DNA of 64,000 nucleotides from Profundibacter sp033851955. Its GTDB lineage: Bacteria; Pseudomonadota; Alphaproteobacteria; Rhodobacterales; Rhodobacteraceae. Below are positions 7,324 to 17,200 of the stretch, piece after piece. A model generated the notes under the pieces. It saw only the letters and a list, made by a program, of their open reading frames with translations, did no database searches and was not told the DNA's origin. The stretch spans positions 124,001 through 188,000 of the forward strand of contig JAWSVK010000020.1 of assembly GCA_033851955.1 (NCBI GenBank), read 5' to 3'. The position numbers and the translations under genes were made by a program. The stretch's first letter is position 1, and every line of letters begins with the position of its first letter.

Positions 7324-7965
7324 ATGGACATACTAACACCACTCATCACTTATTGCGTCGCCTTGTCTATTGCCGCTGCGATTCCCGGTCCGGGCATAGC
7401 TGGCTTGATCGGCCAGTCTTTGGGAAATGGATTGCGCGCATCCATCTTCTTTATCATCGGCATTGCGCTTGGTGACATCGCCTACCTTACAGTCGCAATT
7501 GCTGGCCTTGCCGCGATCGCCCAACTGTTTAGCGGTGCGTTTCTAGCAATCAAAGTATTTGGCGGCACCTATCTCATATATCTTGCCTACAAATTTTGGG
7601 TGAGCGAAGCTGGGCTGACCAATGTTGAGAGCAGCAAAAACCGCAGCGGACTAAGTGCCTTGCTGGCTGGGTTCGCTGTCACCCTCGGCAATCCCAAAAC
7701 GATTATTTTCTATCTCGCGTTGCTCCCGACCGTTCTGGACCTAAACGCCGTCGGCCTGTCAGAATGGCTCTTGCTCAGCACCCTAACCGTTGCCGTGCTG
7801 TTCGCAACTTTGACCCCCTATGCTGTACTTGCTTTTCGCGCCCGCAAAATGATGTCCTCATCAGAAGCGTTGTTGCGATTGAACCGCTTTGCCGCTGGCA
7901 TCATCGGCGCTGCCGGTATGTTCATCCTTGGACAGGCCGCCGCAGTGCTAACGCGACGCGCCTAA
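7324..7965 (+). CDS. LysE/RhtB-family amino-acid exporter
   Basis: A 213-residue inner-membrane protein of the LysE/RhtB translocator family, which exports amino acids or related metabolites. It has about six hydrophobic helices, the N-terminal AIPGPGIAGLIGQS block (the PGP motif of the family), YLIYLAYKFW in the third helix, and the NPKTIIFYLALLP block in the middle. The start was placed at the ATG opening MDILTPLITY, because the upstream extension of the frame is not hydrophobic and lies in repeat DNA. The substrate is not evident. Weak ribosome site; convergent with the Lrp gene that follows. Confidence 0.88.
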   Translation: MDILTPLITYCVALSIAAAIPGPGIAGLIGQSLGNGLRASIFFIIGIALGDIAYLTVAIAGLAAIAQLFSGAFLAIKVFGGTYLIYLAYKFWVSEAGLTNVESSKNRSGLSALLAGFAVTLGNPKTIIFYLALLPTVLDLNAVGLSEWLLLSTLTVAVLFATLTPYAVLAFRARKMMSSSEALLRLNRFAAGIIGAAGMFILGQAAAVLTRRA

Positions 7966-7986
7966 AATTCCGCCTCAAACCTTCAT

Positions 7987-8439
7987 TCAAGCCCGCTCAT
8001 CCTTTGGCGAGCCCATTACCACATATGAGGTGATCGAATTGACCTGCGGCACCGTGCCCAAAATATCAGTGTGGAATATCTTATAGCTGTTCAGGTCCGC
8101 CACCTCGACCCGCAGCAAATATTCATAGGCCCCTGCCACATTATGACATTCACGCACCTGAATGGCGGCCTCCATTGAACGCTCGAATGCTTCTTGGGAT
8201 TTCTTTGAATGATCAGACAAACCAACCGCCACATAAGCGCTAAACCCGTTGCCCATTTTCTCGCGATCCACCACCGCGCGGTAGCCTTTGATCACCCCGC
8301 TGCGCTCCAATTCTTGCACACGGCGCAAACAGGCCGACGGGGAAAGCGCCACCCGTTCGGCCAACTCAATATTGCTGACCCGCCCGTCCCGCTCAAGTAT
8401 GCGCAATATTTCGTCACTTTTCGCATCAACTTCAAACAT
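7987..8439 (-). CDS. Lrp/AsnC-family transcriptional regulator
   Basis: A 150-residue Lrp-type regulator: N-terminal winged HTH (about residues 4-60, with RVSNIELAERVALSPSACLRRV) and a C-terminal RAM ligand-binding domain ending EYLLRVEVADLNSYKIFHTDIL. Members bind amino acids and often control a neighbouring exporter. This one is divergent from the LysE-type gene at 8534 with 94 bp between starts, so regulation of that exporter is the natural inference. Confidence 0.92.
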   Translation of the reverse strand: MFEVDAKSDEILRILERDGRVSNIELAERVALSPSACLRRVQELERSGVIKGYRAVVDREKMGNGFSAYVAVGLSDHSKKSQEAFERSMEAAIQVRECHNVAGAYEYLLRVEVADLNSYKIFHTDILGTVPQVNSITSYVVMGSPKDERA

Positions 8440-8533
8440 TTATTGTTCCAATTCTGACTTCACGCAGCAAATAAACGCAACATTGCGTACAGTATCACAC
8501 ATAATTGCGCCAGTAATAAACGGAAACCCAATT

Positions 8534-9133
8534 ATGACCTATGAAATGTTCCTCGCCCTTGTCGGTTTTGCCGCTGTCAGTTCGATCACGCCGGGGCCAA
8601 ACAACTTGATGCTGCTAGCATCCGGGGCAAATTTCGGGTTCCGGCGCACCCTGCCGCATATGTTTGGCATCTCAATCGGCCACAGCTTTATGGTGTTTTT
8701 AGTCGGCGTCGGCATTAAACAAATCTTCGACCTCTACCCCGTCACCTATACGGTGCTTAAAGTCGGCAGCGTGATGTACCTGCTCTATCTTGCATATAAA
8801 ATCGCCAGCAACCGCACGCCGCCAAGCCAGATAAACAGCCGCGCCAAACCTTTTACGTTTTTGCAAGCGGCAGCGTTTCAATGGGTCAACCCAAAAGCAT
8901 GGGCGATGGCATTGACTGCATTGGGCGTCTACGCGCCGCCCTCGCCAACGATCTTGCAAATCTCGATGGTGGCGGGCGCTTTTGCCATGGTCAATTTCCC
9001 GTCGATCACCACGTGGGTCTTGATGGGTCAACAAATGAGCCGGTTTTTGCACACCCCGCGCCGATTGATGGTCTTTAATGTGACGGCTGCCGTGTTGCTG
9101 GTGGCAACACTTTACCCGATCCTGTCGTCCTAA
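8534..9133 (+). CDS. LysE/RhtB-family amino-acid exporter
   Basis: A 199-residue translocator of the LysE/RhtB family with about six membrane helices. The SSITPGPNNLMLLASG block near residue 16 and QWVNPKAWAMAL near residue 115 are the family signatures. It differs clearly from the exporter at 7324 and is probably controlled by the divergent Lrp regulator. Its stop codon overlaps the stop of the convergent Hsp70-like gene by a few bases. Confidence 0.9.
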   Translation: MTYEMFLALVGFAAVSSITPGPNNLMLLASGANFGFRRTLPHMFGISIGHSFMVFLVGVGIKQIFDLYPVTYTVLKVGSVMYLLYLAYKIASNRTPPSQINSRAKPFTFLQAAAFQWVNPKAWAMALTALGVYAPPSPTILQISMVAGAFAMVNFPSITTWVLMGQQMSRFLHTPRRLMVFNVTAAVLLVATLYPILSS

Positions 9134-10377
9134 GGTTCGGCGGCGGCCGCAATCGCCAACCCGTTGGTCACGGCTGTAAACACTTCTGAAAACACGGATT
9201 CTGCGGCAGGGAATTCTTCCTGAAGTGCAGTGGTGATAGCCGTTGTCAGGCTCGACCCACCTACAAAAATTATGCGCCCGACGCGATCTTTGGGGACATC
9301 GGCGATGTGCAGGGTTTCCAACGCACAGGCCCTGATGGCCGCAACATTTGCACCAATCGAAGCATTCAACGCCTGCGTCGATAGACCCGCCGCCAATTCA
9401 GGCTCCAAAACACCCAGATCAATTACGCCAGCTTTGTCACTGTTGGCGTCAATCTTGCCCTGCTCAACTGCAAAGGCAATGTCATGGCCCAGCTGAAATT
9501 CCAGCGTCGTCGCCAACCGTTTGAACTTCTCGGGCTCCTCAGCCAGCTTATGCATCTCAGCAACCATGGCGACCGTATCACCGCCATAAATAAATGCGAT
9601 CTTTTCCCAAGTGGCCAGATCGTTGAAAATCGCACTTGGCGCGGGCAAGGTGCCTTCGCCCAGATGTTTATGCAACATCGCGCCTTTGCCCAACAACGGC
9701 ATCACATGATCAATACTGACGGAACGGTCAAAATCTGTACCGCCAATCCGCACACCATGGTTGGCGATGATGTTCACGCCAGCATGCTTGGATTCAAACA
9801 GCGAAAAATCTGAGGTCCCGCCGCCAATGTCCACAACCAGCCCAAGCTTGCCGCCTTCCAGCGGGTTGCGCACCGAAATCGCCGCCGCCTCTGGCTCCGC
9901 CATGAATGCAACGTCTTTGAAACCAGCCGCCATATAGCACTGCCGCAAATCCGCTTCGGCCTTGGCATCCAGTGCGTCGCCCTCATCGTGAAAATGCACG
10001 GGACGACCGGACAGCACGCTGTCAAATCCATGCCCACTGCTCGTCTCGGCCCGCTCTTTAATCTGCGCTAAAAACCGCGCAATGATATCCACAAACGTCA
10101 CCGTCTCATTCAGTATCCGGCGCTTTTCATGCATAATCGGCTTGCCCAAAACCCGCTTAAGGGCCCGCATATACCGCCCCTCAATCCCGTCAATCAGGGC
10201 CGTATTGGCATCCTGACCAATCAAGGTTTTACGCGCGTCAAAATCAAAGAAGAACGCCGTTGGCAGGGTTGTCTGCCCAGCAGCAAACTCCACCAATTTA
10301 GGAGCGTTGCCAAGCATGAAACCGGCGGCAGAATTCGACGTGCCGAAATCGATGCCCAATGTAGGATTTGGTGACAT
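9130..10377 (-). CDS. Hsp70-family protein, YegD-like
   Basis: A 415-residue actin-fold ATPase of the Hsp70 superfamily. The phosphate-1 motif GIDFGTSNS (residues 8-16), the phosphate-2 motif VDIGGGTSDFS, and the adenosine motif IIFVGGSS are present. The protein stops where the substrate-binding domain of DnaK would begin, which is the length and layout of E. coli YegD-type proteins. The cellular role of YegD is not established, so no chaperone activity is claimed. It stands alone, convergent with the LysE gene and upstream-adjacent to uvrD on the same strand. Confidence 0.88.
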   Translation of the reverse strand: MSPNPTLGIDFGTSNSAAGFMLGNAPKLVEFAAGQTTLPTAFFFDFDARKTLIGQDANTALIDGIEGRYMRALKRVLGKPIMHEKRRILNETVTFVDIIARFLAQIKERAETSSGHGFDSVLSGRPVHFHDEGDALDAKAEADLRQCYMAAGFKDVAFMAEPEAAAISVRNPLEGGKLGLVVDIGGGTSDFSLFESKHAGVNIIANHGVRIGGTDFDRSVSIDHVMPLLGKGAMLHKHLGEGTLPAPSAIFNDLATWEKIAFIYGGDTVAMVAEMHKLAEEPEKFKRLATTLEFQLGHDIAFAVEQGKIDANSDKAGVIDLGVLEPELAAGLSTQALNASIGANVAAIRACALETLHIADVPKDRVGRIIFVGGSSLTTAITTALQEEFPAAESVFSEVFTAVTNGLAIAAAAEP

Positions 10378-10476
10378 GTGAATGCTCTTTTATGATGAAG
10401 AAGCGGCTAGATACGGCCCCAAGCGAACATGGTCAAGCCTTGAACCTCACCCAATGCAAAGCCGACCAAATTGCCG

Positions 10477-12840
10477 CTAGAACGGCACGTCATCCGCGCG
10501 GTCTGCGGCCACCAAAAACCGTGCCACGACCTTTTTCGTTCCGGCTCGTTCGAACTCGATATCCAGCTTGTCACCCTCAACGCCCATCACATAACCGTAG
10601 CCAAACTTCTGGTGAAATACCCGCTCGCCTTGGGTGAAACTGGCATTCGCAGTCACGTCAATCACCGCCTTGCTGGCCGCGCGCGGCGTGCCAAAACCGC
10701 GTTCCTGCTGACGGTTCTGCATCCGCTTCCAGCCCGGCGAGCTATAGGCATCCGCATCTGCCGCTTTTGCCTCCATCGTTGCACTTGGCGCCATCCCTGC
10801 CGCGCCATAACCACCGCCATAAAGGCCCGGCGGAGTCAGCACCTCAACGTGTTCCTCGGGCAGCTCGTCAATGAACCGTGATGGCAGTTGCGATTGCCAC
10901 TGCCCATAAACCCGCCGGTTCGCTGTGAACGAAATCGTACACAGCTCTTCTGCCCGCGTGATCCCGACATAGGCCAAGCGCCGCTCTTCCTCGAGCCCCG
11001 CCACACCGCTTTCATCCATTGAGCGTTGCGACGGGAACAACCCGTCCTCCCAACCCGGTAAAAACACCGCCGGAAACTCAAGCCCTTTGGCCCCGTGCAG
11101 AGTCATGATGGTCAGCTTTTCTCCGGCATCATCCGATGCATTGTCCATGATCAGCGCGATATGCTCCAAAAACCCTTGCAGGTTTTCGAACTGCTCCAAC
11201 GCTTTGACCAATTCCTTTAGGTTTTCCAAGCGCCCCGGCGCATCGGGTGATTTGTCCTTTAGCCACATATCAGTGTAACCGGACTCCTCCAAAATCACCT
11301 CGGCCAATTCCATATGGCTGGCCTCAGGGTCCGCCGCCACCGCCGCCCAGCGCGTAAATCCGTTAACCAATTCCTGCAAAGCGCCCTTGGCCTTGCCCTT
11401 GATCTCGCCCGCCTCCAGCAGCTTTCGCGCCGCTACCAGCAATGGCACCCCAGCGCCACGCGCCGCCATCTGGATGGTCTGCAACGCCTTATCACCCACC
11501 CCACGTCGCGGCGTGTTGATGATACGCTCGAACGCCAAATCATCCTCGGGCTGCACTGTGACACGGAAATAAGCCATCGCATCGCGAATTTCCAAACGTT
11601 CGTAAAACCGTGGTCCACCAATCACGCGGTAGGGCAACCCGATGGTCAAAAACCGGTCTTCAAAGGCGCGCATCTGGTGGCTGGCCCGCACCAAAATGGC
11701 CATGTGATCCAACGACATGCCCGCAGCACCCCGGGTGCCCAGCTGCATCGCTTCGGCCTCGTCGCCAATCCAGCGCGCCTCTTCCTCACCGTCCCAATGG
11801 CCGATCAGCCGCACCTTGTCGCCCTCGGTCTTGTCGGTCCAAAGCGTCTTGCCCAGACGTCCCTCATTGCCAGCAATCACACCCGAAGCCGCCCCCAAAA
11901 TGTGATGGGTCGAGCGGTAATTTTGCTCCAGCTTGACCACCGTCGCACCGGGAAAATCCGCCTCAAACCGCAGGATGTTGCCAACCTCAGCGCCGCGCCA
12001 GCCGTAGATCGACTGATCGTCATCGCCAACACAACAGATGTTCTTATGCCCGCCCGCCAACAGCCGCAGCCACAGATATTGCGCCACATTGGTGTCTTGA
12101 TATTCGTCCACCAGGATGTATTTGAACCAGCGCTGATATTGTTCCAACACATCATTGTGCTGCTGGAAAATCGTCACCACATGCAACAACAGATCGCCAA
12201 AATCGACCGCATTCAGCGTCAACAACCGCGCCTGATAGGCGGCATATAATTCCATGCCCTGATTGTTAAACAACCCCGCATCAGACGCAGGCACAGACTC
12301 GGGCGTCCAAGCACGGTTCTTCCAATTGTCGATCACCCCCGCCAGCATCCGCGCCGGCCAACGCTTGTCATCAATATTGGCTGCCCGCAACAACTGCTTC
12401 AGCAGCCTAATCTGATCATCCGTGTCCAAAATGGTGAAATTACTCTTCAACCCAACCAGTTCAGCATGGCGTCGCAACAGCCTCACACAGATCGCATGAA
12501 AGGTGCCCATCCACGGCATCCCCTCAACGGTCTGCCCCATCATCTGGCCAACCCGCACCTTCATCTCGCGGGCCGCCTTGTTGGTGAAGGTCACCGCCAA
12601 AACCTCATTGGGCCGCGCCCGCCCCGTGTTCAACAAATGCACAATCCGCGTGGTCAGAGCACGCGTTTTTCCGGTGCCCGCCCCCGCCAACATCAAAACT
12701 GGCCCGTCCATCGCCTCAACGGCAGCACATTGCGCAGGGTTCAACCCTTCCAAATAGGGCGCTGGCCGCGCCGCCATCGCACGCGCCGCCAACCCGACAG
12801 GGGCATCATATGAGGTGTCAAAATCATCAAAATCATTCAT
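10477..12840 (-). CDS. uvrD: UvrD/PcrA-type 3'-5' DNA helicase
   Basis: Superfamily 1A helicase that unwinds DNA in nucleotide-excision and mismatch repair and displaces proteins from DNA. The 787-residue protein has the Q-motif and Walker A AGAGTGKT (about 52-59), VDEYQDTN (motif II), GDDDQSIYGWRGA (motif III), QNYRST (motif IV), TLHGAKGLEFPAVFL (motif V) and AYVGITRA (motif VI). The C-terminus ends in a Tudor-like stretch (GERVFHQKFGYGYVMGVEG) typical of PcrA/UvrD. The start opening MNDFDDFD is preferred over an ATG 30 bases upstream on length. A LexA box lies 42 bases before this start, so SOS induction is likely. Confidence 0.95.
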   Translation of the reverse strand: MNDFDDFDTSYDAPVGLAARAMAARPAPYLEGLNPAQCAAVEAMDGPVLMLAGAGTGKTRALTTRIVHLLNTGRARPNEVLAVTFTNKAAREMKVRVGQMMGQTVEGMPWMGTFHAICVRLLRRHAELVGLKSNFTILDTDDQIRLLKQLLRAANIDDKRWPARMLAGVIDNWKNRAWTPESVPASDAGLFNNQGMELYAAYQARLLTLNAVDFGDLLLHVVTIFQQHNDVLEQYQRWFKYILVDEYQDTNVAQYLWLRLLAGGHKNICCVGDDDQSIYGWRGAEVGNILRFEADFPGATVVKLEQNYRSTHHILGAASGVIAGNEGRLGKTLWTDKTEGDKVRLIGHWDGEEEARWIGDEAEAMQLGTRGAAGMSLDHMAILVRASHQMRAFEDRFLTIGLPYRVIGGPRFYERLEIRDAMAYFRVTVQPEDDLAFERIINTPRRGVGDKALQTIQMAARGAGVPLLVAARKLLEAGEIKGKAKGALQELVNGFTRWAAVAADPEASHMELAEVILEESGYTDMWLKDKSPDAPGRLENLKELVKALEQFENLQGFLEHIALIMDNASDDAGEKLTIMTLHGAKGLEFPAVFLPGWEDGLFPSQRSMDESGVAGLEEERRLAYVGITRAEELCTISFTANRRVYGQWQSQLPSRFIDELPEEHVEVLTPPGLYGGGYGAAGMAPSATMEAKAADADAYSSPGWKRMQNRQQERGFGTPRAASKAVIDVTANASFTQGERVFHQKFGYGYVMGVEGDKLDIEFERAGTKKVVARFLVAADRADDVPF

Positions 12841-12881
12841 AACAGCCTGCCTACCCGAAATTTCCGCCAAGGAAAAGACTT

Positions 12882-12896
12882 GTTCACACTATGTTC
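12882..12896 (-). promoter_or_regulatory. Alphaproteobacterial LexA box (SOS box) before uvrD
   Basis: GTTC-ACACTAT-GTTC is an exact match to the GTTC-N7-GTTC consensus of LexA in alphaproteobacteria. It lies 42 bases upstream of the uvrD ATG, in the range expected for a promoter-overlapping operator. The divergent lldD-type gene starts about 155 bases away on the other side and is a less likely target. Confidence 0.75.
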
Positions 12897-12930
12897 CAAT
12901 TCATAAAAGCACCAAGCCCCCCCTTCTTCT

Positions 12931-12956
12931 TTTCCTAAACATCCGCGCCGCAGGCA
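12931..12956 (+). repeat. Dispersed TAAATATCCGCGCCGCAGGCA repeat, copy 1
   Basis: TTTCCTAAACATCCGCGCCGCAGGCA, one of five copies in the window (also 18283, 42463, 44365 and, reversed, 57601). It is followed by a GCCCCCTTAAGGGGCGAGC-type hairpin, as the 44365 copy is followed by one. All copies lie between genes. Confidence 0.6.
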
Positions 12957-13050
12957 CACCGCGAGCCCCCTTAAGGGGCGAGCGTCGGTCGACGTGCGAA
13001 GCACGGCGAAACCCCTTCCCCTCAAACACCCCAAACGCTATCAACACGCT

Positions 13051-14190
13051 ATGACCTTGCACAGCACACACCCCGCTATCGCAGACCTGCGCAAAACCGC
13101 GCGCAAACGCATCCCGCATTTCGTCTGGGAATACCTCGACAGCGCCACCGGTGACGAAGCTACCAAACACCGCAATCGCCATGCCCTCGATGAAATCTTG
13201 CTGAAACCCTCTGTGCTGCACGGTGAATTCACCCCCGATCTGACCACATCCCTGATGGGCCGCGACTATACCCTGCCCTTTGGCATCTCGCCCATCGGCA
13301 TGTCCGGCCTGATGTGGCCGGATGCAGAATGCACGCTGGCCCGTTTGGCCGCCGCTCAAGGCATCCCTTACGGCCTCTCCACCGTGGCCGCCCAAACCCC
13401 CGAAACCCTTGCGCCGCACATTGGCGATCAAGGCTGGTTCCAACTCTACCCGCCGCGCGACCCCGCCATTCTAACTGACATGCTGAACCGCGCCCGCACT
13501 GCAGGCTTTCACACGCTGGTTTTGACCGTCGATGTCCCCGCCGCCAGCCGCCGCGAGCGCCAAGTTCGTAGCGGATTGACCACTCCACCCCGCTTTACGC
13601 CGCGCTTACTGGCACAGGTGGCGCGCTGCCCGACTTGGGCGCTCGGCACCCTCAAACATGGCAAACCACGCCTGCGCTTGATGGAATCCTATATGGAGAC
13701 CGCCGCTGCACGTTCCTCAACCGATCATATCGGCTATATGCTGCGCGCCTCGCCCGACTGGGAGTATCTGCAAAACCTGCGCAAAGCATGGGACGGCCCG
13801 CTGGTGGTCAAAGGCGTGCTAAACCCAGACGACGCCCAGCGCCTTCAAAACGAAGGCGTGGATGCGGTCTGGGTCTCGAACCACGCAGGCCGCCAATTCG
13901 CAGGCGCCCCCGCCTCTATCACCGCCCTGCCCGCCATTCGCCAAGCCGTCGGGCCTGATTATCCGCTGATCTTTGACTCCGGCATCGAAGGTGGTCTCGA
14001 CATTCTGCGTGCGATCGCTTTGGGCGCTGATTTCGTCATGTTGGGTCGCGCATTCCACTACGGGCTTGGCGCCTTTGGCGCTAAAGGTGCACAACACGTC
14101 GTTGACATTCTGCGGGCTGATTTGATTTCCAATATGGGTCAACTGGGAACGCGAAAGATAGCAGATGTAAGACAAAGCATTTGGACCTAG
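13051..14190 (+). CDS. FMN-dependent alpha-hydroxy-acid oxidase/dehydrogenase (LldD-like)
   Basis: A 379-residue TIM-barrel flavoenzyme of the L-lactate dehydrogenase/glycolate oxidase family, which oxidises 2-hydroxy acids to 2-oxo acids. FISPIGMSGL-type and LVLTVDVPAASRRERQVRSG blocks and the C-terminal FMN-binding GIEGGLDILRAIALGADFVMLGR are all present. The active-site histidine is H278 in SNHAGRQ; most family members have SNHG before the arginine, so glycine is replaced by alanine here. The start opening MTLHSTHPAI aligns with the family N-terminus. It precedes pyruvate carboxylase by 84 bp on the same strand, so lactate oxidation feeding pyruvate is an attractive but unproven role. Confidence 0.86.
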   Translation: MTLHSTHPAIADLRKTARKRIPHFVWEYLDSATGDEATKHRNRHALDEILLKPSVLHGEFTPDLTTSLMGRDYTLPFGISPIGMSGLMWPDAECTLARLAAAQGIPYGLSTVAAQTPETLAPHIGDQGWFQLYPPRDPAILTDMLNRARTAGFHTLVLTVDVPAASRRERQVRSGLTTPPRFTPRLLAQVARCPTWALGTLKHGKPRLRLMESYMETAAARSSTDHIGYMLRASPDWEYLQNLRKAWDGPLVVKGVLNPDDAQRLQNEGVDAVWVSNHAGRQFAGAPASITALPAIRQAVGPDYPLIFDSGIEGGLDILRAIALGADFVMLGRAFHYGLGAFGAKGAQHVVDILRADLISNMGQLGTRKIADVRQSIWT

Positions 14191-14274
14191 TCAAATCCTT
14201 ACACAAACCTTACAACCGCCCCAAACGCTGGCGCTCGCCAGTGGTGCAGTGAACAGACCCATAGGGAACGAAAC

Positions 14275-17200
14275 ATGCCAGACTTCCAAAAAATTCTGAT
14301 TGCAAACCGTGGTGAAATCGCCATTCGCATCATGCGGGCCGCCAATGAGATGGGCAAGAAAACCGTCGCGATTTTTGCCGAAGAGGACAAGCTGGGCCTG
14401 CACCGCTTTAAGGCCGATGAGGCCTACCGGATTGGTGAAGGCATGGGCCCTGTAGCTGCCTATCTCTCAATCGAGGAAATCATCAGAGTCGCCAAAATGT
14501 CAGGCGCGGATGCGATCCATCCGGGCTATGGCCTACTGTCGGAAAACCCCGATTTTGTGGACGCTTGCGTCGCGGCTGGCATCACCTTCATTGGTCCCAA
14601 AGCCGCCACCATGCGCATGCTCGGCGACAAGGCCAGCGCCCGCCAAGTCGCCATCGAGGCCGACGTGCCTGTGATCCCCGCCACCGATGTGTTGGGCGAT
14701 GACATGGGGCTGATTAAAAAACAGGCCGCCGAAGTTGGTTACCCTTTGATGCTCAAAGCCTCATGGGGCGGCGGTGGTCGCGGTATGCGTGCCATCAACA
14801 ATGAGGGCGAGCTGGAAGAAAAAGTGCTAGAAGGACGCCGCGAAGCCTCTGCCGCCTTTGGCAATGACGAGGGTTATCTTGAAAAGATGATCATCCGTGC
14901 CCGCCACGTTGAAGTGCAGATTCTGGGCGACAGCCAAGGCAATATCTACCATCTCTATGAGCGTGATTGTTCAGTCCAACGCCGCAACCAAAAAGTGGTT
15001 GAACGCGCCCCGGCCCCATATCTATCCGAAGAACAACGCACCGAGATTTGCGAGCTTGGCCGCAAAATCTGCCAGCACGTTGGCTATGAATGCGCAGGCA
15101 CGGTCGAATTTCTGATGGATATGGACACCGGCACCTTTCACTTTATCGAAGTGAACCCCCGCGTGCAGGTCGAGCACACCGTCACCGAAGAAGTCACTGG
15201 CATTGACATCGTCCAGGCCCAGATCAAAATCGCCGAGGGCAAAACCTTGGTCGAGGCCACCGGCAAAGCCGACCAATCCGAGGTGCGCCTGAACGGCCAC
15301 GCCCTACAGTGCCGCATCACCACGGAAGATCCGCAAAACAACTTTATCCCTGATTATGGCCGTATCACAGCCTATCGTTCAGCCACCGGCATGGGCATTC
15401 GTCTGGACGGCGGCACCGCCTATGCGGGCGGCGTGATCACGCGCTACTATGACAGCCTGCTCGTGAAAATCACGGCTCACGCCCAAACCCCCACCGCCGC
15501 GATTGCGCGGATGGACCGTGCCCTGCGCGAATTCCGCGTGCGCGGCGTGTCAACCAACATCGCGTTCGTTGAAAACCTGCTGCAACACGAAACCTTCCTA
15601 GACAACACCTACACCACCAAATTCATCGACAACACGCCAGACCTGTTCAAGTTCTCAAAACGCCGCGACCGCGCCACCAAAATCCTGACCTATCTGGCCG
15701 ATATCACCGTGAACAAACACCCCGAAACGGTTGGCCGCCCTGAACCCTCGGCCCAAGTCAAAATTCCTCTGGCCCCCGCCCCCATTGGCGAGCCGATCAA
15801 AGGCACCCGCAATCTGCTGGACGAACAAGGCCCACAGGCCGTGGCCGACTGGATGGCAGCGCAAACCCAACTGCTGTTGACCGACACCACCATGCGTGAC
15901 GGACACCAGTCGTTGCTGGCCACCCGCATGCGCTCCATCGACATGATCCGCGTAGCGCCGGCCTATGCCGCCAACATGCCACAGCTATTTTCGATGGAAT
16001 GCTGGGGCGGCGCGACCTTTGATGTGGCCTACCGGTTCTTGCAGGAATGCCCTTGGCAGCGCCTGCGTGATCTGCGCGCCAAAATGCCCAACGTGATGAG
16101 CCAAATGCTGCTGCGTGCCAGCAACGGCGTTGGCTACACCAACTACCCTGATAACGTTGTGCAAGAATTCGTGCGCCAAGCCGCCGACAGCGGCGTTGAT
16201 GTGTTCCGTGTGTTTGACAGCCTGAACTGGGTTGAAAACATGCGCGTGGCGATGGATGCCGTGGTTGAGGCCAATAAGGTCTGCGAAGGCACCATTTGTT
16301 ATACCGGTGACATCCTCAACCCCGACCGCGCCAAGTATGATCTGAAATACTACGTCGCAATGGGACAAGACCTAAAGGCAGCCGGAGCGCATGTGTTGGG
16401 CCTAAAAGACATGGCGGGCCTTTTGAAGCCCGCCGCCGCCGCCGTGCTGGTTAAAGCGCTCAAACAAGAGGTCGGCCTGCCGATCCACTTCCACACCCAC
16501 GACACATCCGGCATCGCTGGCGCCACGATCCTGGCCGCCTCAGAGGCCGGCGTTGACGCGGTCGACGTGGCGATGGACGCCTTTTCCGGCGGCACGTCAC
16601 AGGCCTGTCTGGGTTCGGTGGTTGAGGCCCTGCGCCATACCCCGCGCGACACCGGCATCGACATTGGCCATGTGCGCCAAATCTCGGACTATTGGGAAGC
16701 GGTGCGCGCGCAATATGTCGCGTTCGAAAGTGGCCTCGCCGCCCCAGCGTCAGAGGTCTACCTGCATGAAATGCCCGGTGGCCAGTTCACCAACCTAAAG
16801 GCCCAAGCCCGCTCCTTGGGTCTGGAAGAACGCTGGCACGAGGTGGCGCAAACCTATGCCGACGTAAACCAAATGTTCGGCGATATCGTCAAAGTTACGC
16901 CGTCGTCCAAAGTGGTCGGCGACATGGCCCTGATGATGGTCTCACAGGGGCTGACCCGCGATCAGGTTGAGGACCCCGAAGTGGATGTCTCGTTCCCCGA
17001 CAGCGTCATCGACATGATGCGCGGCAATCTGGGCCAACCTCCCGGAGGCTTCCCACCTGCCTTTATCAATAAGGTTCTGAAAGGCGACAAACCCGACACA
17101 AGCCGCCCCGGTGCACACCTGAAACCCGTTGATCTGGAAGCGATGCGCAGCGCGCTCTCGAAAGAACTCGACGGTTTCAAAATCGACAATGAGGACCTGA

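Noticed and set aside
7095..7349. 84-codon minus-strand ORF before the LysE gene
   Set aside because: It reads through the palindromic repeat and the cuckoo copy, overlaps the LysE start, and has no ribosome site or recognisable domain.
11314..12249. 311-codon plus-strand ORF inside uvrD
   Set aside because: Antisense shadow of a complete UvrD with all helicase motifs.
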